Assembly (NCBI RefSeq): GCF_900172355.1 | Contig: NZ_FWFZ01000023.1 | Coordinates: 1-63,346, forward strand | Length of the DNA: 63,346 nucleotides | Source of the DNA: Roseisalinus antarcticus | GTDB taxonomy: Bacteria; Pseudomonadota; Alphaproteobacteria; Rhodobacterales; Rhodobacteraceae | Direction: 5' to 3' | In this document: positions 24,100 to 31,917 of the stretch, piece after piece | Layout: every line of letters begins with the position of its first letter | Position numbering within the stretch: the first letter of the stretch is position 1 | Program-made: the position numbers and the translations under genes | Notes under the pieces: model-generated | Databases searched by the model: none | Seen by the model: only the letters and a program-made list of their open reading frames with translations | What the model was told of the DNA's origin: nothing

Positions 24100-25050
24100 A
24101 TGGACGGCTTGCTGATCTTCGCCACATCCATGGTCACCCTCGCGGCGATCTACGGGATGGTGTGCATGGCGCTGAACCTCGAGGCGGGCGTCGGCCCGCT
24201 CTGGGACCTCGGGATCGTCGGATGTTTCGGCGTAGGGGGATATGCCTACGTTCTGCTGACGGCAGACCCCGCGGCGGACTATCAATCCTATCTCTTCGGC
24301 TTCGGCCTGCCGATGTGGGTCGGGGCGATCGGGGCGGCGACGGCGGCGGGGCTCGCGGCCTGGCTGATCTCGCTGCCGACGCTGCGGCTGCGCAAGGAAT
24401 ACTTCCTGATCGTGACACTCGCCTTTGCCGAAGTGATCCGGCAGTTCTATGCCAACGAGGAATGGCTGACGAACGGCGTTGCCGGGATCTACGGGCTGGA
24501 CCAACCGCTCAAGCAGCAGTTCGCGCCGGGCGACTATCCGTATGTCCTGATGGCGCTGTGCCTGGCCGGCCTGGCGGCGACCTGGGCATTGACGCGCCAA
24601 CTGTCGAAATCGCCCTTCGGCCGCTCGATCAAGGCGCTGCGCGAGAACGAGGCGCTGGCGATCACCGCCGGGATCGAGCCGACGGCCACCTCGCGCAGGC
24701 TTTACGTGACCGCGGGGGCGATCACCGGTTTCGCCGGCATGTTCTTCGTCTGGTACAACACGCTGATCGTGCCGGGCCAGTTCGACAGCGACTTTACCTT
24801 CTTCATCTGGGCGGCGCTCATCATCGGCGGCATCGGCAGCCAGCGGGGCGCCCTGGTCGGGGCCTTCGTCTTCATCCTGCTGCACGATTCCCTGCGCTTC
24901 GTGCAGGTCTCGGGCGAGATGGCCGTCGCCCTGACCTCTCTGCGGACGGCGCTTGTGGGGCTGGTGCTGATCCTGATCCTGCGGTTCCGCCCCGACGGAT
25001 TGTTCCCCGAACGCCCGGACCGTATGACGAAAGGATCCCGACATGCTTGA
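24100..25050 (+). CDS. Branched-chain amino acid-type ABC transporter permease (LivM-like)
   Basis: 316 aa polytopic membrane protein. It has WLISLPTLRLRKEYFLIVTLAFAEVIRQ, the coupling loop FGRSIKALRENEALAITAGIEP, and IGGIGSQRGALVGAFVF, all standard for LivM. It pairs with the LivH-like subunit to make the inner-membrane pore. The gene starts 13 nt after livH and overlaps livG by 8 nt. The run of G upstream of the start is the only ribosome-binding candidate. Confidence 0.93.
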   Translation: MDGLLIFATSMVTLAAIYGMVCMALNLEAGVGPLWDLGIVGCFGVGGYAYVLLTADPAADYQSYLFGFGLPMWVGAIGAATAAGLAAWLISLPTLRLRKEYFLIVTLAFAEVIRQFYANEEWLTNGVAGIYGLDQPLKQQFAPGDYPYVLMALCLAGLAATWALTRQLSKSPFGRSIKALRENEALAITAGIEPTATSRRLYVTAGAITGFAGMFFVWYNTLIVPGQFDSDFTFFIWAALIIGGIGSQRGALVGAFVFILLHDSLRFVQVSGEMAVALTSLRTALVGLVLILILRFRPDGLFPERPDRMTKGSRHA

Positions 25051-25798
25051 TGTGCGCGATGTCCGGCTGAGCTATGGCGGCGTCCACGCCGTGAATGGCG
25101 TGTCGCTCGATGTCCAGGAAGGCGAGATCGTCGGCCTGATCGGCACCAACGGGGCCGGCAAGACCTCCCTGTTCAATGTGATCACCGGCTTCACCCGGGG
25201 CGACGCGGGCACGATCCGCTTCCTCGACAACCAGATCGAGGGCAGCAGCCCGGCGGCGATCGCCGCTTCGGGCATGGTGCGGACCTTCCAGACCCCGATC
25301 GGCTTTCCCAAGATGACGGTGCTCGAGAACATGCTGGTGTTCTCGCACAAGGAGCGGTCCGAACGGCGCAAGCTGCTGGGCGGGGCACGCCCCGACAAGG
25401 CGCTGATCGCCGACGCGCTCGAGATCCTCGCCGAGTTCCGCCTCGACGGCCGGGCGGATATCTGGGTGCAGGACCTGTCCGCGCCCGAGATGAAGATGCT
25501 CGAATTCGCCCGCGCCATGATGGCGCGGCCCAAGCTCATGCTGCTGGACGAACCCGCCGCGGGCGTGAATCCGGCGCTCATGGAAAACCTTGAAGGCCAT
25601 ATCCGCAGTCTGCGGGACCGTGGCGTGACCTTCCTGGTGGTGGATCACAACCTCAGGTTCATCTCGGCGGTGTGCGAGCGCACCTACGCGATGGCCGACG
25701 GCAAGGTGATCGCCGACGGGCCGACCTCGGACGTGATCGCCGATCCAGAGGTCATTCGCCTCTACATCGGGACGGGGCCGGGAGAAGCCGCTGCCTGA
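25043..25798 (+). CDS. ABC transporter ATP-binding protein (LivG-like)
   Basis: 251 aa. Walker A GTNGAGKTSLFN, an atypical signature region VQDLSAPEMKMLEFARAM in place of LSGGQ, Walker B LMLLDEPAAGVNP and the H-loop VVDHNL. Degenerate signatures occur in some LivG proteins, and the partner LivF keeps a canonical one. It hydrolyses ATP on the cytosolic side of the LivHM channel. Overlaps livM by 8 nt. Confidence 0.92.
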   Translation: MLDVRDVRLSYGGVHAVNGVSLDVQEGEIVGLIGTNGAGKTSLFNVITGFTRGDAGTIRFLDNQIEGSSPAAIAASGMVRTFQTPIGFPKMTVLENMLVFSHKERSERRKLLGGARPDKALIADALEILAEFRLDGRADIWVQDLSAPEMKMLEFARAMMARPKLMLLDEPAAGVNPALMENLEGHIRSLRDRGVTFLVVDHNLRFISAVCERTYAMADGKVIADGPTSDVIADPEVIRLYIGTGPGEAAA

Positions 25799-25845
25799 GA
25801 CACGACCACGACGCACCCACCAAACTTCCAATAGGAGACGAAACC

Positions 25846-27087
25846 ATGCTGACTGCTTCACGTCGCGCCACATTGGCACTGCTTGCCGCAACCGCCCTCG
25901 CCCCTCTCTCGGTGGCCGCCCAGGACGGTGAGCCGATCAAGATGGGCCTGCTCGTCGGGTTCACCGGCGACATGGGCCCCTGGGCCCCCGCGCTCAACAA
26001 CGCGGCTATTCTCGCCGTCGAAGAGATCAACGAGGCCGGCGGCATCCTCGGCCACCCGGTCGAGCTTATCTCCGAAGACAACACCTCGACCGTGGACGGC
26101 GCCATGCGCGGCGCGACCCGGCTGGTCAATGTCGAGGGCGTGCCGGTCATCATCGGGCCCGAGTCCGACCCGATCGTCGCCCTGCGGTCCTTTGCCGTCG
26201 ACAACCAGGTGCCAATCATCTCGACCTCGGCCGGCACCGAGGCCCTGAACGAGGCCGGGGGCACCGGCACCTACATCTACCGCACCAACGCCTCCGACAG
26301 CTTCCTCGGCGTGGTGCATGCCAAGATGCTGCTGGACGAGATGGACCAGTCGGAAATCATCATGGTCGTCGAAAACCTCGAAGGCACGACCTCCGCCGCC
26401 AACACCTTCAAGGCCGCCTACGAGCGCCTTGGCGGCACGATCATCGACGAGGTGGTCCTCGCGCCCGGTCAGACCAACTATCAGTCCGAAGTGCGGACCG
26501 TGGCGGGCTACGAGCCCGACATGATCTTCCTCGCCACCGGCCAGACCACCGGCGTGGCCTTCGTGCGCCAGGCCTACCAGCGCGGCTACGACTGGGATTA
26601 CTGGGTCACGGCCGAGCTTCAGTCCCCCGACTTCGTCGATGCCGCAGGCGTCGAGATCGTCGCCGGCGCCCTGAACCCGGTGTCGAGCCAGGTCGAGGAC
26701 AGCGAAAGCTGGGGCCGGTTCTCTGCCGCCTATTCGGCGCGGTTCGACGAGGCGCCGGAGCCCGGGTTCTACCAGGCCGAAACCTATGACGCCTTCATGG
26801 TCGCGGCGCTGGCGATGGTCGCCGGTGGCGAGGCCACCGGTGCGGCGGTCGACGCCAACCTGACCGAGGTGGCGACGCCCGGAGGGACCGAGGTGATCTC
26901 CTTCGCCGACGGTGTGGCCGCGCTCGAGGCCGGGGAAGAGATCAACTATGAGGGCGCGTCCGGCTCGATCAACTTCAACGAGTACGGCAACGTGACGATC
27001 CCCGCCACGCGGCTGCTGCAGATCTCCGAGGACGGCACCTGGGAGACAATCATGATGGTGGACAGCACCGAGTTCCCGGCGAACTGA
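25846..27087 (+). CDS. Periplasmic substrate-binding protein of the ABC importer
   Basis: 413 aa. Signal peptide MLTASRRATLALLAATALAP-type followed by an Ala-rich region and cleavage near LSVAAQD. The mature part is a Leu/Ile/Val-binding-type (type I periplasmic) fold: KMGLLVGFTGDMGPWAP, INEAGGILGHPVELI, IIGPESDPIVALRSFA. It captures the ligand and delivers it to LivHM. AGGAG upstream of ATG 25846. The ligand pocket cannot be read by eye; the cluster suggests an aromatic or heterocyclic acid or amide rather than an amino acid. Confidence 0.92.
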   Translation: MLTASRRATLALLAATALAPLSVAAQDGEPIKMGLLVGFTGDMGPWAPALNNAAILAVEEINEAGGILGHPVELISEDNTSTVDGAMRGATRLVNVEGVPVIIGPESDPIVALRSFAVDNQVPIISTSAGTEALNEAGGTGTYIYRTNASDSFLGVVHAKMLLDEMDQSEIIMVVENLEGTTSAANTFKAAYERLGGTIIDEVVLAPGQTNYQSEVRTVAGYEPDMIFLATGQTTGVAFVRQAYQRGYDWDYWVTAELQSPDFVDAAGVEIVAGALNPVSSQVEDSESWGRFSAAYSARFDEAPEPGFYQAETYDAFMVAALAMVAGGEATGAAVDANLTEVATPGGTEVISFADGVAALEAGEEINYEGASGSINFNEYGNVTIPATRLLQISEDGTWETIMMVDSTEFPAN

Positions 27088-27105
27088 TCCCGGCAAACCC
27101 CCGCG

Positions 27106-27136
27106 AAGGTCCGGCCCGTCAGCGGGTCGGGCCTTT
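27106..27136 (+). terminator. Hairpin after the binding-protein gene (terminator or attenuator)
   Basis: AAGGTCCGGCCCG (27106-27118) pairs with CGGGTCGGGCCTT (27123-27135), loop TCAG, two mismatches, followed by a short T run. It lies between the binding-protein gene and livF. Such hairpins often end most transcripts after the highly expressed binding protein and let a few through to the ATPase gene. Confidence 0.5.
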
Positions 27137-27170
27137 GCCCCGATAGATACCCCAAGGCGGAGTGACGCTC

Positions 27171-27884
27171 ATGGCACCGATCCTCTCAATCGAAGGTCTG
27201 ACGGCCGGCTACGGCAAGCTGCCGGTGCTGCACGACGTGTCGCTGGCGCTGGAACAGGGCCGGATGCTGTCGATCATCGGGCCGAACGGCGCGGGCAAGA
27301 CGACACTCACCCGCGCGATCTGCGGCCAGTGCACGGTGATGTCCGGCGCGATCCGCTATGACGGGCGCGACATCGCCGGCTGGCCGGGGCAGGAGATCGC
27401 CCGCGCGGGCATCGGCTACGTCCCCCAGAGCAACAATGTGTTCAGGGCGCTGACGGTCGAGGAGAACCTCGAGATGTCGTCCCTGCTGATGGAACGCGCC
27501 GCGCAGAAGGCCGCGATCGAGGCCGCCTATGCCCGTTTCCCCCGCCTGACCGAGCGGCGGCGTCAGGTCGGCGCGTCCCTCTCGGGCGGCGAGCGGCAGA
27601 TGCTGGCGATTGCCTCGGCGTTGCTGTCCGAGCCGCGGCTGCTGATCCTCGACGAGCCGGTGTCCGGCCTGGCGCCGTCGATGACGGACGAGGTGGCGCA
27701 CAGTATCTCGCAGATCGCCAAGAGCGGCGTGACCGTGGTCTGGGTCGCGGAAGAGAACCCGCAGATGATCATCGGCCTGTCCGACGAGGTCGTGGTCATG
27801 ACCACCGGGACCATCAAGCTGCACCAATCCGCGCAGGAGATGCTGGCGGCAGAGAACTTCCGCGAGATCTTCCTTGGCATCTAG
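27171..27884 (+). CDS. ABC transporter ATP-binding protein (LivF-like)
   Basis: 237 aa. Walker A GPNGAGKTTLTR, Q-loop YVPQSNNVF, signature SLSGGERQMLAIASAL, Walker B LLILDEPVSGLAP and switch region VVWVAEENP in place of the usual His-containing loop. It is the second ATPase of the LivHMGF importer. ATG 27171 is chosen over the GTG at 27162 because of spacing from AAGGCGGAG. It is separated from the binding-protein gene by 83 nt with a hairpin. Confidence 0.92.
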   Translation: MAPILSIEGLTAGYGKLPVLHDVSLALEQGRMLSIIGPNGAGKTTLTRAICGQCTVMSGAIRYDGRDIAGWPGQEIARAGIGYVPQSNNVFRALTVEENLEMSSLLMERAAQKAAIEAAYARFPRLTERRRQVGASLSGGERQMLAIASALLSEPRLLILDEPVSGLAPSMTDEVAHSISQIAKSGVTVVWVAEENPQMIIGLSDEVVVMTTGTIKLHQSAQEMLAAENFREIFLGI

Positions 27885-27900
27885 ATGGCGCGAAATTTTC

Positions 27901-27914
27901 ATCCGGATTAAATA
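27901..27914 (+). promoter_or_regulatory. Putative operator site 4 (upstream of the Rieske oxygenase unit)
   Basis: ATCCGGATTAAATA matches the island motif RAYCTGRWTAAAWA with two deviations. It lies 453 nt upstream of the Rieske oxygenase start, directly after livF, so a long leader would be implied. Confidence 0.35.
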
Positions 27915-28366
27915 AATCGAGCAAAAATGCCGCATAAATTCAAGAATTGATTGACGGCGGCGGCCAGCCTCTGGAAAGATGATCGAGAAACGGGGCCGTT
28001 TGTCCCGATGCGAACCACGAGGATCCTGACCGTGATCGAGCTGATCCGAAACCGCATTGATGCCGTCGCCGTCCTGCGGTGCGCCATCTCTGCCGGGCCG
28101 GTTGGCGATCGCAGGCCAGCTCCGTGCGCCGATGCCGAGGTGCAGGCGCTGGCTGATGGAAGCGACGGCGACCCTCCTGCCTGCCGCTGCTGATCCCGGC
28201 AGGGGCCAGGGCGCCGGTCCTGACCGGCCATGCGCCAGCGTTCCCTGTCGATCCATCCGCCGCAGAGGCCCCGGGCGGGCCTGCTGGATGACATATATGT
28301 CCCCGATCCGCGACCGACACCGCGCCGCAAGGATCGACCCCATGCCCGATGCCAAAGGAGCCCACC
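27915..28366. other. Long untranslated region upstream of the Rieske oxygenase
   Basis: About 450 nt without a convincing gene. Short frames on both strands have no recognisable product. The first 60 nt are AT-rich (promoter-like), and the rest is GC-rich. It may be a long leader or the decayed remains of a gene. Confidence 0.4.
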
Positions 28367-29359
28367 ATGCTCGATGTCTTGCGCAAGTACTGGAATCCCG
28401 TCGCCCGCAGCGAAGAGATCACCCCCACCCCCACCCGCCACATGATGCTCGGAGAGCAGCTGGTCCTCTGGCGGACCTCCGACAGCGGCACGGTCAGCGT
28501 GATGAAGGACCTCTGCATCCATCGCGGCGCGGCGCTGTCGGGCGGCCGGGTGGAGGGCGAAAACATTGTCTGCCCCTATCACGGCTGGCGCTATGGCGCC
28601 GACGGCGCCTGCACCCATATCCCGTCGCTGCCCGAGGGCTCTCCGATCCCGGCCAAGGCCCGCACCACGACCTATCCCGTGCGCGAGGCCTATGGCCTGA
28701 TCTGGGTCGCGCAGGACGATGACCCGGCACCGTTCCCGGATTTCCTCGATGCCTACGAGTCCGACCCCGCCTTTCGCATGTGCTATGTCAGCCATTACGA
28801 CTGGGCGACCTCGGCCGGGCGCGTGCTGGAAAACGCGATGGATTTCTCGCATTTCAACTTCGTCCACAAGGGCTACACCGAGCTTGCGGACGGCCCCGTC
28901 ATCAAGCCCTACGAGGTCAAACGCTCGGACCGCGGCTTTACCTATGCCTATGACGATGGGCACCTGGTGCGGGACTACACCGTGGAGTTTCCGTTCATCG
29001 TCCACGACCGCAAGAGCGTGACCAACCCCGAGGGCGGCAAGACCTGGTCCGACGACGGCGAGAGCAAGGCCGGGGACTGCACCCTTCTGACCTTCATCGC
29101 CGCGCCGGTCGACGAGGCGACGACCCGGATTCACGTGCTGGTGTCGCGCAATCACGGGCTGAATCGGCCCGACGAGGATTTCACCAGCGGCTTCGACGTG
29201 GTGATGAACCAGGACAAGGTCATCGTCGAAAGCCAGCGCCCCGAGCAGATCCCCATGGACCTCAAGGAGGAACTGCACCTGCGGATGCCCGACGCCCACG
29301 CCGTGCTGTATCGCCGGATGCTGCGCGAGATCGACCTGCCCGAGGGCTACATGCCATGA
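28367..29359 (+). CDS. Rieske non-heme iron oxygenase, large subunit (vanillate demethylase-like)
   Basis: 330 aa. The Rieske [2Fe-2S] site is C50-x-H52 and C69-xx-H72 (CIHRGAALSGG, CPYHGW). The mononuclear iron site is D160, H163 and H168 (MDFSHFNFVHKG). Length and layout fit the VanA / caffeine-demethylase branch, which uses O2 and electrons from a reductase to hydroxylate or O/N-demethylate aromatic and heterocyclic compounds. AAAGGAG six nt before ATG 28367 fixes the start. Its stop overlaps the reductase ATG. It is the only O2-activating iron enzyme in the island. Confidence 0.93.
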   Translation: MLDVLRKYWNPVARSEEITPTPTRHMMLGEQLVLWRTSDSGTVSVMKDLCIHRGAALSGGRVEGENIVCPYHGWRYGADGACTHIPSLPEGSPIPAKARTTTYPVREAYGLIWVAQDDDPAPFPDFLDAYESDPAFRMCYVSHYDWATSAGRVLENAMDFSHFNFVHKGYTELADGPVIKPYEVKRSDRGFTYAYDDGHLVRDYTVEFPFIVHDRKSVTNPEGGKTWSDDGESKAGDCTLLTFIAAPVDEATTRIHVLVSRNHGLNRPDEDFTSGFDVVMNQDKVIVESQRPEQIPMDLKEELHLRMPDAHAVLYRRMLREIDLPEGYMP

Positions 29360-30309
29360 CCGAGCCCACGGTCGACCTGCGGGTCGCGGCGGTGGCGCAG
29401 GTCGGCGGGGATGTGCGCTGCTTCACGCTCTGTCCCGCGGTGGAAGGGGCGGCGCTGCCCGGCTTCACCGCCGGGGCGCATATCTCGCTGCACCTGCCGT
29501 CGGGGCTGGTGCGGGATTATTCGCTGTGCTCCGATCCGGGGGAGGCCGGACATTGGCAGATCGCGGTAAAGCGCGAGGCCGAGGGCCGCGGCGGGTCGAT
29601 CGAGGTGCATGACCGGCTGGAGGTGGGCGAGACCCTGACTGCGAGCCACCCCCGCAACACCTTCGCCCTGCCGGACGGCGACGGGCCGTTGCTGCTGCTG
29701 TCCGGCGGGATCGGGATCACGCCGATCCTGTCGATGATCCCCGCGTTGCGTCGCGCCGGCCGGCGTTTTCGGCTGATCCACCTGGTGCGCGATGCGGCCG
29801 ACGTCCCCTTTGCCGATCGGATGGTCCCGACCGGCGACGAGGACATGATGATCTGTCCGCGCGGCGGTGCGCGGTTCCCCGTGGGCGCGGCGCTGGCCGG
29901 GCTCGGGCCCGACTGGTCGGTCCAGTGCTGCGGCCCGATGTCCCTGATCGAAGCGGCCGAGCGCCAGGCCGCGGCGCTGAACTGGGCCCCCGGCCGTCTG
30001 CGCCGCGAGGTGTTCCGGGCCGAGGACGTGGCCCCGCGTGACGGCGACGCGCCGATCCGGGTCACCATCGCCTCCACCGGCCAGGTGGTGCAGGTGGCCG
30101 CCGACAAGACGATCCTCGACGCCCTGCTGGGCGCGGGCGTGGATGTGCCGTTCAGTTGCGAGGAAGGCACCTGCGGCACCTGCATCACCCGCGTGCTGGA
30201 CGGCGACCCTGACCACCGGGACATGGTTCTGATGCCTCACGAAAAGGCAGATCACATCACCGTCTGCTGTTCCCGGGCGAAATCGGCGGCCCTGACGCTC
30301 GAATTATGA
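29356..30309 (+). CDS. Rieske oxygenase reductase (FMN/NADH and [2Fe-2S], VanB-like)
   Basis: 317 aa of phthalate-dioxygenase-reductase type. A flavin-binding barrel (HLPSGLVRDYSLCSD), an NAD domain (LLLSGGIGITPILSMI, CCGPMSLIEA) and a C-terminal plant-type ferredoxin (CEEGTCGTC...VCC) appear in that order. It takes electrons from NAD(P)H and feeds the Rieske oxygenase encoded immediately upstream (ATGA overlap). Confidence 0.93.
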   Translation: MTEPTVDLRVAAVAQVGGDVRCFTLCPAVEGAALPGFTAGAHISLHLPSGLVRDYSLCSDPGEAGHWQIAVKREAEGRGGSIEVHDRLEVGETLTASHPRNTFALPDGDGPLLLLSGGIGITPILSMIPALRRAGRRFRLIHLVRDAADVPFADRMVPTGDEDMMICPRGGARFPVGAALAGLGPDWSVQCCGPMSLIEAAERQAAALNWAPGRLRREVFRAEDVAPRDGDAPIRVTIASTGQVVQVAADKTILDALLGAGVDVPFSCEEGTCGTCITRVLDGDPDHRDMVLMPHEKADHITVCCSRAKSAALTLEL

Positions 30310-30311
30310 AT

Positions 30312-30358
30312 TTGACAGTTGTCAATCAACCGCGAATAATTTTTAATCTGGTTAAATA
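30312..30358 (+). promoter_or_regulatory. Strong sigma70-like promoter with putative operator site 5 (cyclase unit)
   Basis: TTGACA (30312-30317) and AATAAT (30335-30340) are spaced by 17 bp, the best promoter match in the island. AATCTGGTTAAATA (30345-30358), a copy of the island motif with one mismatch (G at position 8 region tolerated by R), lies just downstream, where a repressor would cover the transcription start. The cyclase ATG is 44 nt further on. Confidence 0.55.
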
Positions 30359-30402
30359 GTCCGATGCCGGGCTAGTGACATGCAAGCAAAAGGATCCGGT
30401 CC

Positions 30403-31251
30403 ATGAAGATCACAGACATGACCCATCTGATGAACGCGCACACCCCCGGTTGGGTGGGCTATGCGGGCAACAAGATGTATTATGCCCAGAACCTGCAGAC
30501 CAAGCAGATCGTGGCCCAGCGCATCGACGTGGCCCTGCACACCGGCACCCATATCGACGGCGCCATGCACGGCACCGACGGCATGGGCGACATGGCCTCC
30601 TACCCGATGGATTTCCTGGTCGGCCCGGGCGCCGTCGTCGATGTCAGCGAGCATATGGAGGATTGGGCCGTCATCACGCCGGAGATGATCGAAAGCGCCC
30701 CGGTCGAGGTCAAGGAAGGCGATATCCTGATCCTGCACACCGGCTGGCACCGCTACTGGGAAGGCCGCGACCAGCAGGATCTCGTCCGCTATTTCTGCAT
30801 GCACCCGGGCGGCAAGATCGAGCTTCTGGAGTGGATGCTGGACAAGAAGATCAAGTGGTTCGGGATTGATGCGGGGTCGGGCGACCACGCCATGAACACC
30901 TCGATCCGCCACATGCGCCCCGACATCGCCAAGCGGTTCGAGCAGAAGGTGGGCATGACCTGCGACGAGTTCTTCGGCGATTATTCCTTCACCCACCACA
31001 AATCCGGCCGCGAAGTGGTCGAGAACATCTTTCCGTTCCATGCCTACGGGTTCGACCGCGGCCTGATCCACGCCGAGAACGTCGGCGGCGACATCGAACT
31101 GTGCCTGAACAAGCGCGGCGTGATCGGCGCCTTCCCCTGGCGCTATGACGGGCTCGAGGCCAGCCCCTGCCGGATCCTTCTGATGGAAGGCATCGACGAA
31201 TCCGTCGAGGCGGTGGGCGACGTGGCGAAGGCAATCTTCGACCGGCGCTGA
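30403..31251 (+). CDS. Cyclase-family metal-dependent hydrolase (isatin hydrolase / kynurenine formamidase-like)
   Basis: 282 aa. The family metal site HTGTHIDGAMH (H46, H50, D52, H56) is intact, and LILHTGWHRYW and WFGIDAGSGDHAMNT follow. Characterised relatives hydrolyse amides and lactams such as isatin or N-formylkynurenine with Mn or Zn. In this island it is a good candidate for opening a cyclic amide produced by the hydroxylases. It has its own promoter at 30312. The precise substrate is unknown. Confidence 0.88.
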   Translation: MKITDMTHLMNAHTPGWVGYAGNKMYYAQNLQTKQIVAQRIDVALHTGTHIDGAMHGTDGMGDMASYPMDFLVGPGAVVDVSEHMEDWAVITPEMIESAPVEVKEGDILILHTGWHRYWEGRDQQDLVRYFCMHPGGKIELLEWMLDKKIKWFGIDAGSGDHAMNTSIRHMRPDIAKRFEQKVGMTCDEFFGDYSFTHHKSGREVVENIFPFHAYGFDRGLIHAENVGGDIELCLNKRGVIGAFPWRYDGLEASPCRILLMEGIDESVEAVGDVAKAIFDRR

Positions 31252-31348
31252 CTCTCCCACAGCAGCCCGGACGAAGCCCTCGCGGCGAAGAGCGGTCTGG
31301 CCGGTAGCTCCCGCCGGTCAGGCCGTCGTCTTGTGTGAAAGGATGCCC

Positions 31349-31882
31349 ATGCTGATCGGCGCCCGCCCCGGCGAGATGACCTCGCAACAGCAAGCTTTGC
31401 ACGATGCCATCGCCAGCGGCCCGCGCGGCGGGGTGCCGCTTCCGTTCCTGGCGATGCTGGACAGCCCCGGGCTGTGCGATGCGATCCAGGGGGTGGGCGA
31501 GACGATCCGCTACCGCACCACAATGACCGACCGTCAGCGCGAGATCGCGATCCTCGCGGCCGCCGCCGCCTGCGGGTCGGGCTATGAATGGGGCTATCAC
31601 GATGCGCTCGCGGTCAAGGCCGGGATGACCCCCGCCGAGCGCACCGCCGTCCTTGACGGCAGCGGCGCGGGTCTGCGGCCCGGCGAGGGCGCCATGGTCC
31701 GCTATATCCGCATCGCCGTGCACGAGCGGCGGGCGGACGCCGCGGAACTGGCCGATATCACCGCAACCCTGGGCCGCGAGATCGCCACCGAGGCGACGGC
31801 CATCGCGGGCTATTACCCCCTGCTGGCGCTGTTCCTAGGCGCGGGCGGGCTGGACGAGCCCCTGCCCGCCAGCATCGCCTGA
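31349..31882 (+). CDS. Carboxymuconolactone decarboxylase-like (AhpD-fold) protein
   Basis: 177 aa all-helical protein of the CMD/AhpD fold: RYRTTMTDRQREIAILAAAAACGSGYEWGYH. The AhpD redox pair CxxC is not present; one Cys (CGSGYEWGYHD) lies in the family His/Glu segment instead, as in CMD-like proteins of unknown function. GAAAGG before ATG 31349 sets the start. It is the last plus-strand gene of the island, 97 nt after the cyclase, and probably acts on a ring-opened acid or deals with peroxide. Role uncertain. Confidence 0.75.
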   Translation: MLIGARPGEMTSQQQALHDAIASGPRGGVPLPFLAMLDSPGLCDAIQGVGETIRYRTTMTDRQREIAILAAAAACGSGYEWGYHDALAVKAGMTPAERTAVLDGSGAGLRPGEGAMVRYIRIAVHERRADAAELADITATLGREIATEATAIAGYYPLLALFLGAGGLDEPLPASIA

Positions 31883-31917
31883 CCTCGGACCGTCTGACCG
31901 CAGTCCGTCTGACCGCC

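Noticed and set aside
31883-31917. Short direct repeat CCGTCTGACCGC at the end of the catabolic island, considered as a CRISPR or attachment site
   Set aside because: Only two 12-nt copies a few bases apart, no spacer structure, no integrase or Cas gene nearby.
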